Part shown: positions 11,201 to 22,576 of the stretch, one piece after another
Numbering within the stretch: position 1 is the stretch's first letter
Layout of the letters: every line of letters begins with the position of its first letter
Assembly (NCBI GenBank): GCA_026745465.1
Contig: JACYXH010000088.1
Coordinates: forward strand, 25,001 to 89,000
DNA from: Lota lota
Taxonomy: Eukaryota; Chordata; Actinopteri; Gadiformes; Lotidae
Length of the DNA stretch: 64,000 nt
Direction: 5' to 3'
Translations under genes and position numbers: made by a program
Notes under the pieces: generated by a model
What the model saw: only the letters and a program-made list of their open reading frames with translations
The model's database searches: none
What the model was told of the DNA's origin: nothing

Positions 11201-14168
11201 TATAATGTCTACAAACAAAGATTAAAAACACAAGAGGAGAGACACACCAATTATTGAATATATATGTTAAATCAAATCACACACTTCAATGAGAGAGACA
11301 ACAGTCTACAACAGAAACTGTTGTGTGAATACAGTAATAGAAAACAGTTAACTAATAAACTGTTTTTTACAACACTTCGAGAGACGGCCCCCTACAGACG
11401 ATGATGTGAGAAAACAACAATAACACAAAGAATGATCAATGAAACTACCAGACTTCTAAACATAATATATGGTTAGATCGCAACAGCTTTCTATATAAAA
11501 ACCAGCAACATGTTGTGAGAGGTGTAGTGAGGTGTGGGATATGTTTGTTTTTACCTAAAAGCTTATGCTGAATAAAAATAATATTAGAGCTTGATAAAAA
11601 AAATTATAAAAATACATACCAGTGGACAAAAAACACACCATGCACATTGAGAGTTGATGACTTAATAACAAAGACAGAACTTTTGTGTTTCAGTATATAC
11701 TTATTACAGCAGATTTTATTAGTTGCTCTCAATTATAAAAGTAAAACATAGGAAAGAATATAATAATTTTCGCAAATCTAGTTTAACACAAATAAGAAAT
11801 CCTAATCTCATTAAGTTTTTTGAGCGCATAATAAGGTTCTCAATGCCACATATAATACACAAATACACCCAGAGCGACATCTAATTTATCCAAGCTAGTG
11901 AGTTTTTTTGCTTTTTTGTTGTAATGGTGTAAGATAATTATTTTTTGAATATGTAATTTATTTGATTAAATAAAATTTATTATTGATGTATAAGTTTCCA
12001 TGTGGATTTATGAGTTTTTTGGTAATGTTATGTTTATATATAATATTTGTTTGTTTAGATTATATATAGTGTTAATGGAGTAGGAATCTAAGTATTTAAA
12101 AAAACACAATTAAAGAAACCAGACAGAAATTGTTTCAGGAATTCAAGAAAGCATGTTGTGTGTCTTGTATATTTAAGTTAAATTAATAGTTAAAATGTTT
12201 CAGCAAAGACCGAAAGCAAAGAAAGCCAGAAGAGTGTGGAATTAATACTGGTGTAGAAAAATACATGAAGAACAATAAAACATATTAAACACAAGCTGCT
12301 TTCTTTTCTTTATTATGCAGTTTTTTGCAGAATTTTTTAATATTGAGTAATGAATTATAAAAATTATAGAAAAAGAACAAACAATTATTAGTGAAAAGCT
12401 TTTCACACTTTCAGATCCTGATACGGCCAGCCTTATGCCGATTCATTGTTCACGAATAAGTCGTCCTGTGTCAGTTGTAGACAGAACCTATTGTATAGCA
12501 TTTGCTCATTCAGTAGAAAATGGGGGCAATGAACCAACTAACTGCACACATTCTAAAGTTTTGCAGCTCTCGTACTACACTTCAAAATAATGCGTTGAGC
12601 CACCTATGCCGAATAACCGCAGTCATTGTGCTGCGATTAGTTGGAATTCACGTGTGAATGAGGGAAGCTAATTCACTAACGAGGCATGACAATAGAAAGC
12701 AACACATAACCAAATAAGAGTATTTAAAAAGGGAGGTTTCTTAATATATAACTTAATTTATAGTAACCCAATTGAAAAAGTAACATTGAAGGAATAATAA
12801 ACCCAAAACAGCACGGGTAAAAGGCATTCGAGTTAGAAATCGTAGGAAGAACAAGGACTCACTTGACTTAAACAAAAACTGCATAACGCAGTACATTTTA
12901 TTTGATTATTAAATACTAAAATTAGATTTTGGCATGAATCAGGAAACACGAACACACTTGCCTGAAAATGACCATGATGCTAAGAATAGTTTGAGTTGCA
13001 TGTTTTTGCCTTACCTATTGTTATATTTTATTATCCATTTCCAACTTGGGTTTCAATTTTAAGTAAATGGGATACTACAACAACAACAGGAACCTCATGA
13101 CATAAGAAGCTCCACCACATATTCAGAGCCACAATTACAAAGAGAAAGGGTAATGAAAGATATTAACCCTCCGATTGTTGCATGAGATTAACTGTACAAA
13201 CAGAGCCACACACCCATATATTCAAAGTAAAGCCACAGTGAAAAGACTATAATTCAACTGTGTTTGGTTTTGGATGCCTTGTGTATTCACATGTGGTAAT
13301 CTTAACAAAAGTACACATTTAGCACTTGAAGCACGGTTCAACTATAAAGGGTACCCGATGCCCCGGGGCCAGCAAATTCACATCAGGCCGGTTAATCTTT
13401 CACCTCACTGTCCTGATCGGGCCAGTACTTCAAAATGCAACATATATGTAAACAAATTAATCCAGCTAGTGCTGTACAGATTATGGCTGTCAGCAGGGGA
13501 AAGAATGTCGTTTTTAAGGAGTTTGCATTTGTTTACATAAATGATTTAACAAGTAACAAAAGTCTTGGGTTTTATGTTCCAACGCTGATAATTACAGCTT
13601 TAAGTGAGGGCCAGTAAAAACGTACTTACAGGGAGCAGCCAATACAAAGAATAGGTGAGAATCCTACTACAAGTCACCAACAGCTAGCTGAGCAAAAAAC
13701 GAATATGTTTGCTATTTTTCTCCCAAGTGACAAGTTAATGGATAAGCAGTGTGGGAAAGAAAGAAGACAGGAAGTGGCCTTTATTTTGAACAAAATATCT
13801 GTTCTTACAGCACGTCTGACTTGCTAATGGATACAGACACGTAAAGGAAATGCACCAAGGAAAATAGTTGTGAAGCTTAAGGCAAACTAGGAAACCTAAC
13901 CCATAACCCAACCAGATATTGTTTACATGTTGTATTTTTAAGCCTACCTCACTGAGGATATTTGGGTTATGAGTTGCATCTACGACACCCACCCGGACTG
14001 ATTCTAGATAAGATCATGGCATGTCACAAAACAGCTAATAACTAAACTATGTGACTTTTTTCCCCACACAAATTAACAAAAATCCAGTCAGTGAAACTCG
14101 TGGGAAGGTGTTAACAATTATTTCAGATTGGCATTTATCCATTCTCTCATTAAAAAGGGACAACAGTG

Positions 14169-14221
<53 letters not shown>

Positions 14222-17200
14222 ATTTTCAATTTGACAGCAGGCACCAGTGACATTTAAGTCTCTGTGCTGAAATTAAAATAACACAATTGCCCTATTCATC
14301 GTAGAACCAAATACTGTGAGTATCTGCAGGGAGAATTGAATACATATTCAACCAAATGCAACACAGCACCATTGAGGGACAATATTAACAGTGCAACTGT
14401 AGTGACAGTTCACAACTTGGAAGTACAGCAGCAAGGTCCACCTTTGAATACTATAATCCTGTTTAAATACCACATGTATACATACAGTTGAAGCACATGT
14501 ACACGTGTATAGATCTGGTGTATCCAAATACACAATCATAGTTCAATAAAGTTTCAATTTCGTGAATTCATATTATTCCACCTTGTTGTATGCTTTTAAA
14601 CGGGTTATCCATCAAGCTTTGTCCTCTTTTAAGGTCTGCTGTTGCTACACAAGGTGGGAGAGATGGATCCATCTCCCCATCTATCCCTCTGGTGAGTTTA
14701 GTGACATCACAAACCTAACAAATATATAGTATAAATGGTAGCCAAATTCTATCTTAAAGAAGCCCATACATGACTAGGTCAGCTGAAACCACAAATATAC
14801 AAAAAGGACAAATTATTATTGTACATTAACAATAATCCTATGTCACTTCAAAAAACTGCATTAAGTCGGAAATTGTTTTTGTGGGACTACCTGTCAATGA
14901 ACTGGTCGATAATGACTATTTCTCCTGGCTGTATTTCCTCCCTGAGGGAGCCACAGGCCGTGGTGACCAACAAGTGAGTGCAGCCCTCCTCCTTCAGGGC
15001 CCAGATGTTAGCCTGGTAGTTGACGTTAGACGGCATGATGGTGTGCTGTCTCCCGTGCCTAAGTAACCAATATATATTAATCATAAATTAATTTATTACA
15101 AATACATTTAACTAAATATATAAATCTACAATAAAACAGTATATATTAAAACAAAATATATTAAAATACACACACCAACACACACAATTATGCCAAGTGC
15201 GCCCTCTACTGGGTAAAATGGAGGTGTAGCACAATCATGGATGAATCAAGTAGCCTTAAAGGGGTGATATTATGCCACCAGGTGAGAGTGTGATTAGCCA
15301 TTACAAGCCGTTTGAAAATCTGCCTTTTCCTGTATTTTAGTGACATCACAAGTAGGAGTGTCCACCTAGATGTATGCTGGGTAGAGCAGTCTACCCAGTT
15401 GACTGTAGCAAATGTTGCTTATCTAGCCATCATACATCTAGGTGGACACTCCCACTTGTGATGTCACTAAAACACAACTACACCCTGTAATCGCCTCAGA
15501 TATGTACCAGTCAGTTGCAGACTAGTGTTTGCATGTTTTCCAAATATTTTGTGGGTGTGTTGACATCTGCAACAAGTGTGTGTAGTCAGTCCATTGTAGT
15601 CCAAACAAAGCTCACCTTGCAAGAAGCACACATTCAACATTCTTTATCTTCCCCACTATCAGCGCATCTGAAGGCTGTTGGAGAGGATACAAGATGCATT
15701 AAGTAAACCATCCATCCAATACATCAGCTGACTAATGCATTCATACAATACAGTATATTAGATCACTATGCTTTTTCCCTTTCCTTTAGTATGTTATATA
15801 GCTTTTTCTTATCCATGTATATGGTCTGCTAAGCTACAAAGCTCAAGTCCACGCCACAGGGAGTTACTCTCCCACAAAAAACACCTCGCCTTAACTGCCG
15901 GAAACAGCTTGTTTGCAATCAGCATTTACTTCCGTAACTTCGTTACGTCACCAAATCCCCAACGCGCAAAAGTCCAGCCTCACATTTAGTTTGGCACGCC
16001 CTCAAACAAAGCTGGAGTTCTGCTCTGGTATTGCCTTATCGAGCTGATGCTGTTGTTGTCAGTCCAAAGGCAAATAAATCCCCTTTGTATGGACTTCCAA
16101 AAGAAAGACGATATGAAGAATCAGTGTTTAAAATGTATTTTGACCGTTCCCTTCATTTTACGGAGGACTGCTTCTTGATCTGGACACAATTCAATGCTGT
16201 ATCTTTGCTTTATGTAGATTCAGGATCAAATCTGTATGTATGCTTTATGAATTGTATATTTGTTCTGATAAAAACAAACAAGGTAGCTCCTAACAAGTGT
16301 TAAAGTGCGGAGTTGTTGGTTGTAGCATAGCTGTAGACCCAGTGAGAAAGCTACCTAACGTTATAGTGTTAAAATGTTTTGTTTATTCGGCTATATGCCT
16401 CGTCTAACCTGCTAGCTCACATTATTGTATTCAAATGTTTTGGTTAGTCAGTTGTAGGCTTCGACTTACTCACTAGCTCACATTATAGTATTCAAAAGGT
16501 TTTGGTTAGCCAGCTATAGGCCTCGGCTCACGTTATTGCGTTCAAAAGTTTGGCGACAGTGTTTTGGGTTGACCCGATTGTTCAACCTGAATTTAAGATT
16601 CAGACTTGGGCTCGAAAAGGTATGGCTGAATCAAAGCCATTGATACTGGCAATGTTTACAGCTGCTCGGGACTCAGGGGCTTGAGATTGCCTACACATGT
16701 GCCGACGGAGTGGTCATGCTGACCAATTAGAGCTGAAACCCAGTTTCTTACAATGGGTGAAAGCGGTTCTACAGCAATTAACAGTGTGAGAATAATAAAG
16801 TGTACTTTTGACATTAAAGCATGTAAACCTATTTTAGTAGTACATCCAAACGAAATTATTAACCACAAATAATATAATAGGCATAATATGATGCCTTTAA
16901 TAAATGTATATTTTAGCACAGAGTGGTAAACTAACCTTTCCATATGGCGTGTCGACATATCGCTCAGTCCTCCCTTCCAAGATATCTGGGTCATCAAGAC
17001 CCGATCCCCCGATTATTCCGATCTAGAAGAAAACCGTTGCAAACATTCATTTTAACAATTTATGATAACGCCAACTCTCTTAAATACAGCAAGACTGCGA
17101 GCAATGTATTAGGTCGTAGTTTCTTATCACGGAGACAAACTGAAAGTTAAGATGACAACGTGGTACAGAAGTGCTTAAAACAGCTAATTTACTAATCTAT

Positions 17201-17512
17201 CCATATAGCTACTAATCTATATGGATATGATACTGCATTCAACCTTGCGATAGCTGCAACCATATTGCTAGCTAATTTGACCTGCAGATTTAAAGTAAAC
17301 ACCGTGCATTTACGTACATTGAATTAAATATGTGCATGTATCCATAACCACACAAATAAAGCCTTAAAACCCTAACGAATAGAAATAGCTTGAATAGATA
17401 ACAATGTATAACGTAATGCTGGGCAGTGCAGTCACATTGAGAGTGCGCCCTTTGAGAGATTCATTTGACGTATCTGTTGGGATATTACCTTAATGTGCAT
17501 TTGTGAGGCCAT
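5286..17512 (-). CDS. mtap: S-methyl-5'-thioadenosine phosphorylase, 8 exons
   Basis: The enzyme cleaves 5'-methylthioadenosine with phosphate to adenine and methylthioribose-1-phosphate in methionine and purine salvage. Coding exons in order are 17489-17512, 16936-17022, 15616-15674, 14891-15058, 10884-10986, 9580-9819, 6263-6385 and 5286-5324. All junctions are GT/AG and in phase, giving 280 aa (human 283). The N terminus is MASQMHIK followed by the phosphate-loop segment [11 protein letters not shown] (human has GGTGL). [66 protein letters not shown] and the nucleoside-binding ATDYDCW are all present. The C terminus ends LPKH. Introns hold MITE, microsatellite and AT-rich DNA but no second gene. 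Identity is essentially certain; exon edges come from hand reading. Confidence 0.95.
7388..7503. repeat. Compound GT/GC microsatellite
   Basis: An interrupted GTGTGTGTGCTTGC array in the intron between mtap exons 6 and 7. Long frames read from it on either strand (THTHTH or CVCVCV) are artefacts. Confidence 0.85.
9929..9951. repeat. (AATG)n tetranucleotide repeat
   Basis: About five consecutive GAAT units in the mtap intron just upstream (in gene sense) of exon 6. Confidence 0.8.
14169..14219. repeat. (TA)n microsatellite
   Basis: About 24 uninterrupted TA units in the mtap intron between exons 4 and 5. Confidence 0.95.
15198..15214 (-). promoter_or_regulatory. Candidate CTCF site
   Basis: On the minus strand the sequence reads CCCAGTAGAGGGCGCAC, close to the vertebrate CTCF core CCASYAGRKGGC. 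It is intronic in mtap, 120 bp from the 15335-15472 palindrome. Binding is not shown by sequence alone. Confidence 0.35.
15335..15472. mobile_element. Palindromic MITE-like element in mtap intron 3
   Basis: Two 42-bp arms (15335-15376 and 15431-15472) are inverted copies with one mismatch. The 54-bp loop contains its own hairpin (CTGGGTAG...CTACCCAG). There is no coding capacity. A TTAAAGGGGTGATATTATGC stretch upstream at about 15256 resembles ends of teleost non-autonomous DNA elements, so the full insertion may be larger. Confidence 0.7.
16358..16550. repeat. About 50-65-bp degenerate tandem repeat, roughly 3 copies
   Basis: Successive units contain a variant of CATTATTGTATTCAAATGTT, then GGTTAG(T/C)CAG, a GTAGGC or ATAGGC stretch and CTAGCTCA or CGGCTCA. 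The array lies in mtap intron 2. Confidence 0.65.
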
Positions 17513-17827
17513 GGTGACTATACTTGCCACGTTTCTTCCTGAGCCACAAACACACTTCCGTTACACTAGCCAATGTCGACATTCATTTACGACATAGCAA
17601 CTGCTGCTCACTGTCTTTTTTTTTTAGGAATGCTTTATTAACACACTGCACTGCTTTCAAATACAAAAAAAATACGTATACGTTTCAAATTACTTGATAT
17701 ACATCTTTAATAAAAAATTTCATATCTCTGGCCCAGTCTAGCTCCATTGGTACGTGCATTACATTAACCCTGCCGGGGTTAGGCGTTTGAATCCCACATA
17801 TAGAGCAATCATGTCAGTTCTCTGTCA

Positions 17828-17960
17828 CCTCCCTCCTGAAGCCCCTTAGTTCTGCGAGTCATTGGGGGTGGAGCATGACCTCCCATCTCAGACCCCAGTT
17901 CTGTGAGTCATTGGGGGTTGAGCATTACCTCCCTTCTCAGGCACCAGTTTTGTGAGCCAA
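17828..17960. repeat. About 50-60-bp direct repeat, about 2.3 copies
   Basis: The shared unit includes AGTTCTG(C/T)GAGTCATTGGG followed by a GGAGCAT or GAGCATTACCTCCC stretch. A third partial copy reads CAGTTTTGTGAGCC. It lies about 300 bp above the mtap start codon. Confidence 0.75.
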
Positions 17961-18863
17961 CTGTGTTAGTGGTAGGTTCCTGACGTCACTATCTTTACTG
18001 CAGTAAAGTCACGAAAATGGCTCTGCACTAAAGATGCTCGTACCGTCATTTTGATTAGGAGTATATATATTTTTTTAAGCTATTAACATCGTTGTTTATG
18101 AGCGTTATAATGAGTGATGTTGTTTATGAAATACGCTACGCATCTTGGCGTTATACTATGTGTCCGAGAATTTGAACCCTCTGTCGAACCCTTACCGTTT
18201 GCTTAAGCTACATGTACATTGAGTAAAATTGTTTGTAACCATTAACGTTAGCCTACCTACTGTGATGTGAATGTTTGCTCTTTATCAACGTGTGCTTTAC
18301 CCATACAATTACCACCTGCATCTACACTGGAATTTGTAATTTGGTGCATAACTGAACTGATAAATGTAATGGAAATGTGAGGGGCTTCATAGCTCATAAT
18401 CATCCTCTGTAGTTTGGAATGATTGGAAAATCACTCAGCCATGTTCATGTTAATAATAATACATGTTTATTTGTTTCTGTGCGTCAATATGTATTTAAAA
18501 AAACGAATATTTATGTATATTAATGTTGGTAATATATTACAGTATATATAGTCTTCATATATTTATAATTTCATTTATAATATCATTTTCATATAATTCG
18601 ATTTTGTTAACTGAGCAGGCAATTGCCTTTGAAAGAATATACAATTCATTCTCCGACCAGTGGGGGGCAATAATACCGGCATGAGTGGGACCTGAGAAGA
18701 GAAGTCTGAGGTTTGCAGTTGGATCCGCTTGGTTTTTCCACCATACCATATTATATAACGCTTTAAAAGTACACAAATACAAAAAGAACAAATTACATAT
18801 TTTGATAGTGTATATTAATAATGAAACTAACCCGACATTGTGTTTAATTTAAGGCTGACACCC

Positions 18864-18968
<105 letters not shown>

Positions 18969-19459
18969 TATATCCCATTTGAGAAAGTGGAGGTGGTATA
19001 CAGCCAGATGTAACAGGCAGATGGCACCATTAACTAGTTTGTTTACCCAGTTAAACTACTACTTTATTAATGGCCCAGTGTGTACAATTGAATTGAAGGT
19101 TGCAGAATGCAACTTACTTCTCCCCTCCCTTTCCAACGACTATGGTGGCCTGTACTGGCCTGTTTTGTGTAAGGTGCCAATAGGTATTTCCGTTTTGCGC
19201 AATAGTTGCATTAATCTTGATCACACAAGGTCGATTTTGACATGTGAGGCTCCCTCTAAACAGCCGGTTGATTTTGATGTCTTCTAGGACACATAGAATA
19301 ACAATACGGTGTGTGTGTGTGTGTGTGGATGGATGGATGCGTAGAGCTCCGTCTGGCCAGTGGTTGATTTTGATGTCCGTGTCCGAGAGATGGTTAAACT
19401 TCAAGGACACTTATAGTATAATGCCACAGTGTGTGGCACATAACATCTCTCTGAAAAAT

Positions 19460-20910
19460 TAGGAAGAAACAGATCTATTATACTGGGGATCCCCTGGAGA
19501 AAAAGGCTGTCTACAGAGAAGTGCAAAATGAAAAAAGGAAGGCTAAAATTAAGTATAGGGAAAAGATAGAAATGCAATATAGCAGTGGCGATCTTAGAGC
19601 AGCCTGGCAAGGAATTAAAACCATAACCTGCGTTAATCAATGTGTAAATGAGAATAAAAAATCCATTAATGTAAATGGGGTGGATGATTCAGATTTGCCT
19701 AACACTTTAAACAAAATTTTCTCTTGTTTCAAAAGGTCTGAGTTCTCTGAAAATGTCTCCAAGCTGAGAGGGTCTCTTGTACTTCAGAATGATATTGTGA
19801 TATCTCAGGAACGCGTCGCTGCCCTATTTAAGAGGGTGAACATAAGAAAGGCTGCTGGCCCTGATGCCATCTGTGGGCGCACTAAGATGGCATCAGTGCG
19901 CCCACAGCAAAATCTCACTAAGTTGGAGGGCGCTAAGTCATCTTAGCGCCCACAGCACTAAGATGACTTAGCGCCCTCCAACTTAATGAGATTTTCACTA
20001 AACTCTTCCAGATGTGTGCCGAAATTGGCCAGATACCAACAATCTGGAAAATATCCACTATAATACATCCCAAAATCAAAAAAGCCCAAAGAACCAAATT
20101 ATTTTTGATCTAGTGCACTCACATCCCTTGTCAGGAAACATTTTGAGAAGATTTCTAAATGTTTGTCTCCCTCATTTATGGTCAATTAAACCCCTTGCAG
20201 TTTGCTTACGAAGCTGGTAAAGGTGTGGAGGATGCAAAGCTCTTCACTCTTGACAGTATAAGCACCTCGAGAAACCCAAATCTTGTGAGACTTTTATTTG
20301 CTGATTTCTCTTCGGCCTTTTAACAAGATGCAGACTCAAATAATGATTGAGCGACTTGATTCTTATTTTCAATTACCAGATCAGCTCTTGGTGTTGCTTT
20401 TAGATTTTCCAACGGATATAATCCAGCAGGTTTTGGTGAATGGGAATATGTCCAACACCAAGGTCTCAAATACGGGCTCACCTCAGGGTTGTGTCCTGTC
20501 TCCCCTGCTTTTTATTATGTATACAGATAGCTGTAGGACATCTCAAGAGGGCAGCTACTTTGTGAAATTCTCTGACGACACCGACCTATTGTCTCTTCCC
20601 CAGGGTTTGGAGTCAGATCATGGTTGTGCCCTACCTGCCTTCGTCAAATGATGTGATGATAACTACGAACGGTGTTCGACTCTAAACTCAAATTCAATGT
20701 AAACACAGAATCGGTTGTCAAACATGGACGACAAAGAATTCACTTAATGTGGAAGCTTGACTCTTCTTGTGTCTTTGACACTATCTTATTACCAATTATT
20801 CATTGAAAGTCTTCTAGTAATTTAAGTTGTGTGTATGGACTGGGTGCACTGCAAATTAATAGCCCTTCTTGGGATAAATAAAGTTGTTTGAACCTGAATC
20901 TGAATCATTA
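19460..20910 (+). mobile_element. Degenerate L2/CR1-type non-LTR retrotransposon
   Basis: Fragments of one ORF2-type protein lie in order but in different frames. A linker segment (AWQGIKTITCVN...RKAAGPDAICGRT) runs to about 19880. A palindromic rearrangement follows at 19863-19995. Reading resumes with EIFTKLFQMCAEIGQIPTIWK from about 19985. LLFADFSSAF follows near 20290, then the RT signature SPQGCVLSPLLFIMYTD and FVKFSDDTDLLSL, ending near 20650. The 3' end has GGGATAAATAAAGTTGTTTG and a GAATCT-type short tail at 20868-20907, typical of teleost LINE 3' ends. Several frameshifts and stops make it inactive. The clade call rests on motif style, not a tree. Confidence 0.8.
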
Positions 20911-20924
20911 TAACACTCCTACAC

Positions 20925-21260
20925 AATGTCGGTACCAAAAAATAATCACAAATGGGTCATTGCCATGGGGATAACACGCCCCCCTTCTTCCTACAACTAT
21001 TTGAGCCCAAAACGCAGAAAGAAAACACAGGCATTTCTGGGATTGTTCTGGGATACTGTAGAAACATGGTAGAGCAACATGGTGGCCCCCGGGAAGAAGA
21101 CCCGCACCCTATGTAGATATAAAGGGCTCATTATAAGGTAAAGAAAACACATTTATTATTTTTCATGGGATTATACCAGAATTAAAACATACTTATGTAT
21201 ATTATATTCCATTTCTGCTAAGTCTGTTCTCTTAGATGCCACTCAATTCTACACACTGCA
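20925..21260. mobile_element. Probable DNA-transposon-like repeat fragment
   Basis: The block contains text familiar from teleost non-autonomous repeats: a GGGCTCATTATAAGGTAAAG stretch and a right end reading CTACACACTGCACCTTTA. I did not find the matching left end, so the boundaries are approximate and the family is not assigned. Confidence 0.35.
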
Positions 21261-21371
21261 CCTTTAAGAAAATAAATGTATTGTACTTATGCACCGATAC
21301 AACCAAGATTATGGACATTACTTACACAGGGCCAATGAAAATAAAGTGGGGCAAGCTGTTGTAAGGACATT

Positions 21372-21754
21372 ATGGAAGATATCGATGGGTTCCGAGATAC
21401 CATGCTATTCTTAGCATATACAATTGATCAACATGGTTTATAAGCGGATACTATTCGGCCTATGCCCCGTATTGAGGACTTTTTAGAATTACTCGGGCGG
21501 ATAAGTGCTCTTCAAGATATGGACATGGATGACGAAGTCTTCAATCGTTGGAGACTAATTGAGCACCGTGTTTCTGTGGAAGATGTCCAAGAACATTACT
21601 TAACTAACTTATTAACATTACTTACTTAAAGTTTACGTTACTTCATGTACAGGTGCGGGATCGCCCGACTCTGGACATTCCAGACGATATGCTCGCTACC
21701 TTTTTGTTGTCCGGTCTATCAGCCCGAAATCGTGGACGCTTTGGTCTGAGATAG
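21372..21754 (+). pseudogene. Decayed two-exon gene, possibly transposon-integrase derived
   Basis: From the ATG at 21372 a frame reads MEDIDGFRDTMLFLAYTID, hits one TAA at 21441-21443, then continues in the same frame for over 50 codons (MPRIEDFLELLGRISALQDM, then NRWRLIEHRVSVEDVQEHY). After a TACAG acceptor, 21653-21754 reads VRDRPTLDIPDDMLATFLLS then GLSARNRGRF and stops. The second part resembles the helix-turn-helix segment (GRP-L-IP pattern) preceding the integrase-core domain of a fish transposon-derived family. That link is from memory and tentative. The in-frame stop and lack of downstream exons suggest a fragment. Confidence 0.45.
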
Positions 21755-22006
21755 CAACGCCCCACTCATTTGAATATACCAGATGGAAATGTGGCATTAT
21801 TAAATAAATGTTATTATGAAATAAATGTGGCGTTAAATAAATGTGGCATTATGAAGTAAAAGTCTCCTGAAATAAATAACTGGCACTATGCAATAAGTCC
21901 CCTGAAATTAATAAGTCCTTTGAAAAACGTCCTTTTAAAAATATAAACGTATTTCAAAATATTTACAAATTTATATATTTTTATTTATTGAGATATGTAT
22001 GTATAT

Positions 22007-22045
<39 letters not shown>

Positions 22046-22576
22046 TGAGAGAGAGAGAGAGAGAGAGAGAATTAAAGTGATGTGATGGATCATTTGTGTC
22101 TCGACAGGAATAAGGCTGGACAGTTTGGATAGTTTCTTTTTTAATTATGTGATAAACAGATCCAGATACTTTTTTTTATTAAAATATAACATAAAAGTAA
22201 CCTTTCAGAATCACCAATACCAACCTCTGAATTAACAAATTATAAAAAGGGCACATGAACAGGTGGTTCATTGTCAGCACTCAAGTGATTCCTATAGAAG
22301 AAAATATGTGAACACAATGTTATACCTGAGAGTGCAACTTGGAGAAAGTTAAAAGAAAATACTTTCCTGATTTGATGTGTTAACTTGAAACAATTTTCAC
22401 AAATTTGATGTGTGTGTAGCAACTGGCTAGACCTCGATGCTAAATAAAACACCCATATGTATATAAAAACCATTTATGGGCCTTGCTGTGAAAATAATTA
22501 GTCGGCAATTAAAGGCATTTGCTATGACGGCATCCCCACCGAAAGTGATTCTCCAACCATCAACAGTTATTGTTTA
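21755..22576. other. Spacer and probable topors 3' UTR
   Basis: No gene was seen. A GA repeat occupies 22019-22070. A minus-strand AATAAA at 22175-22180 could end topors about 400 bp below its stop codon. Confidence 0.45.
22019..22070. repeat. (GA)n microsatellite
   Basis: Nearly uninterrupted GA array preceded by a short TA run. Confidence 0.95.
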
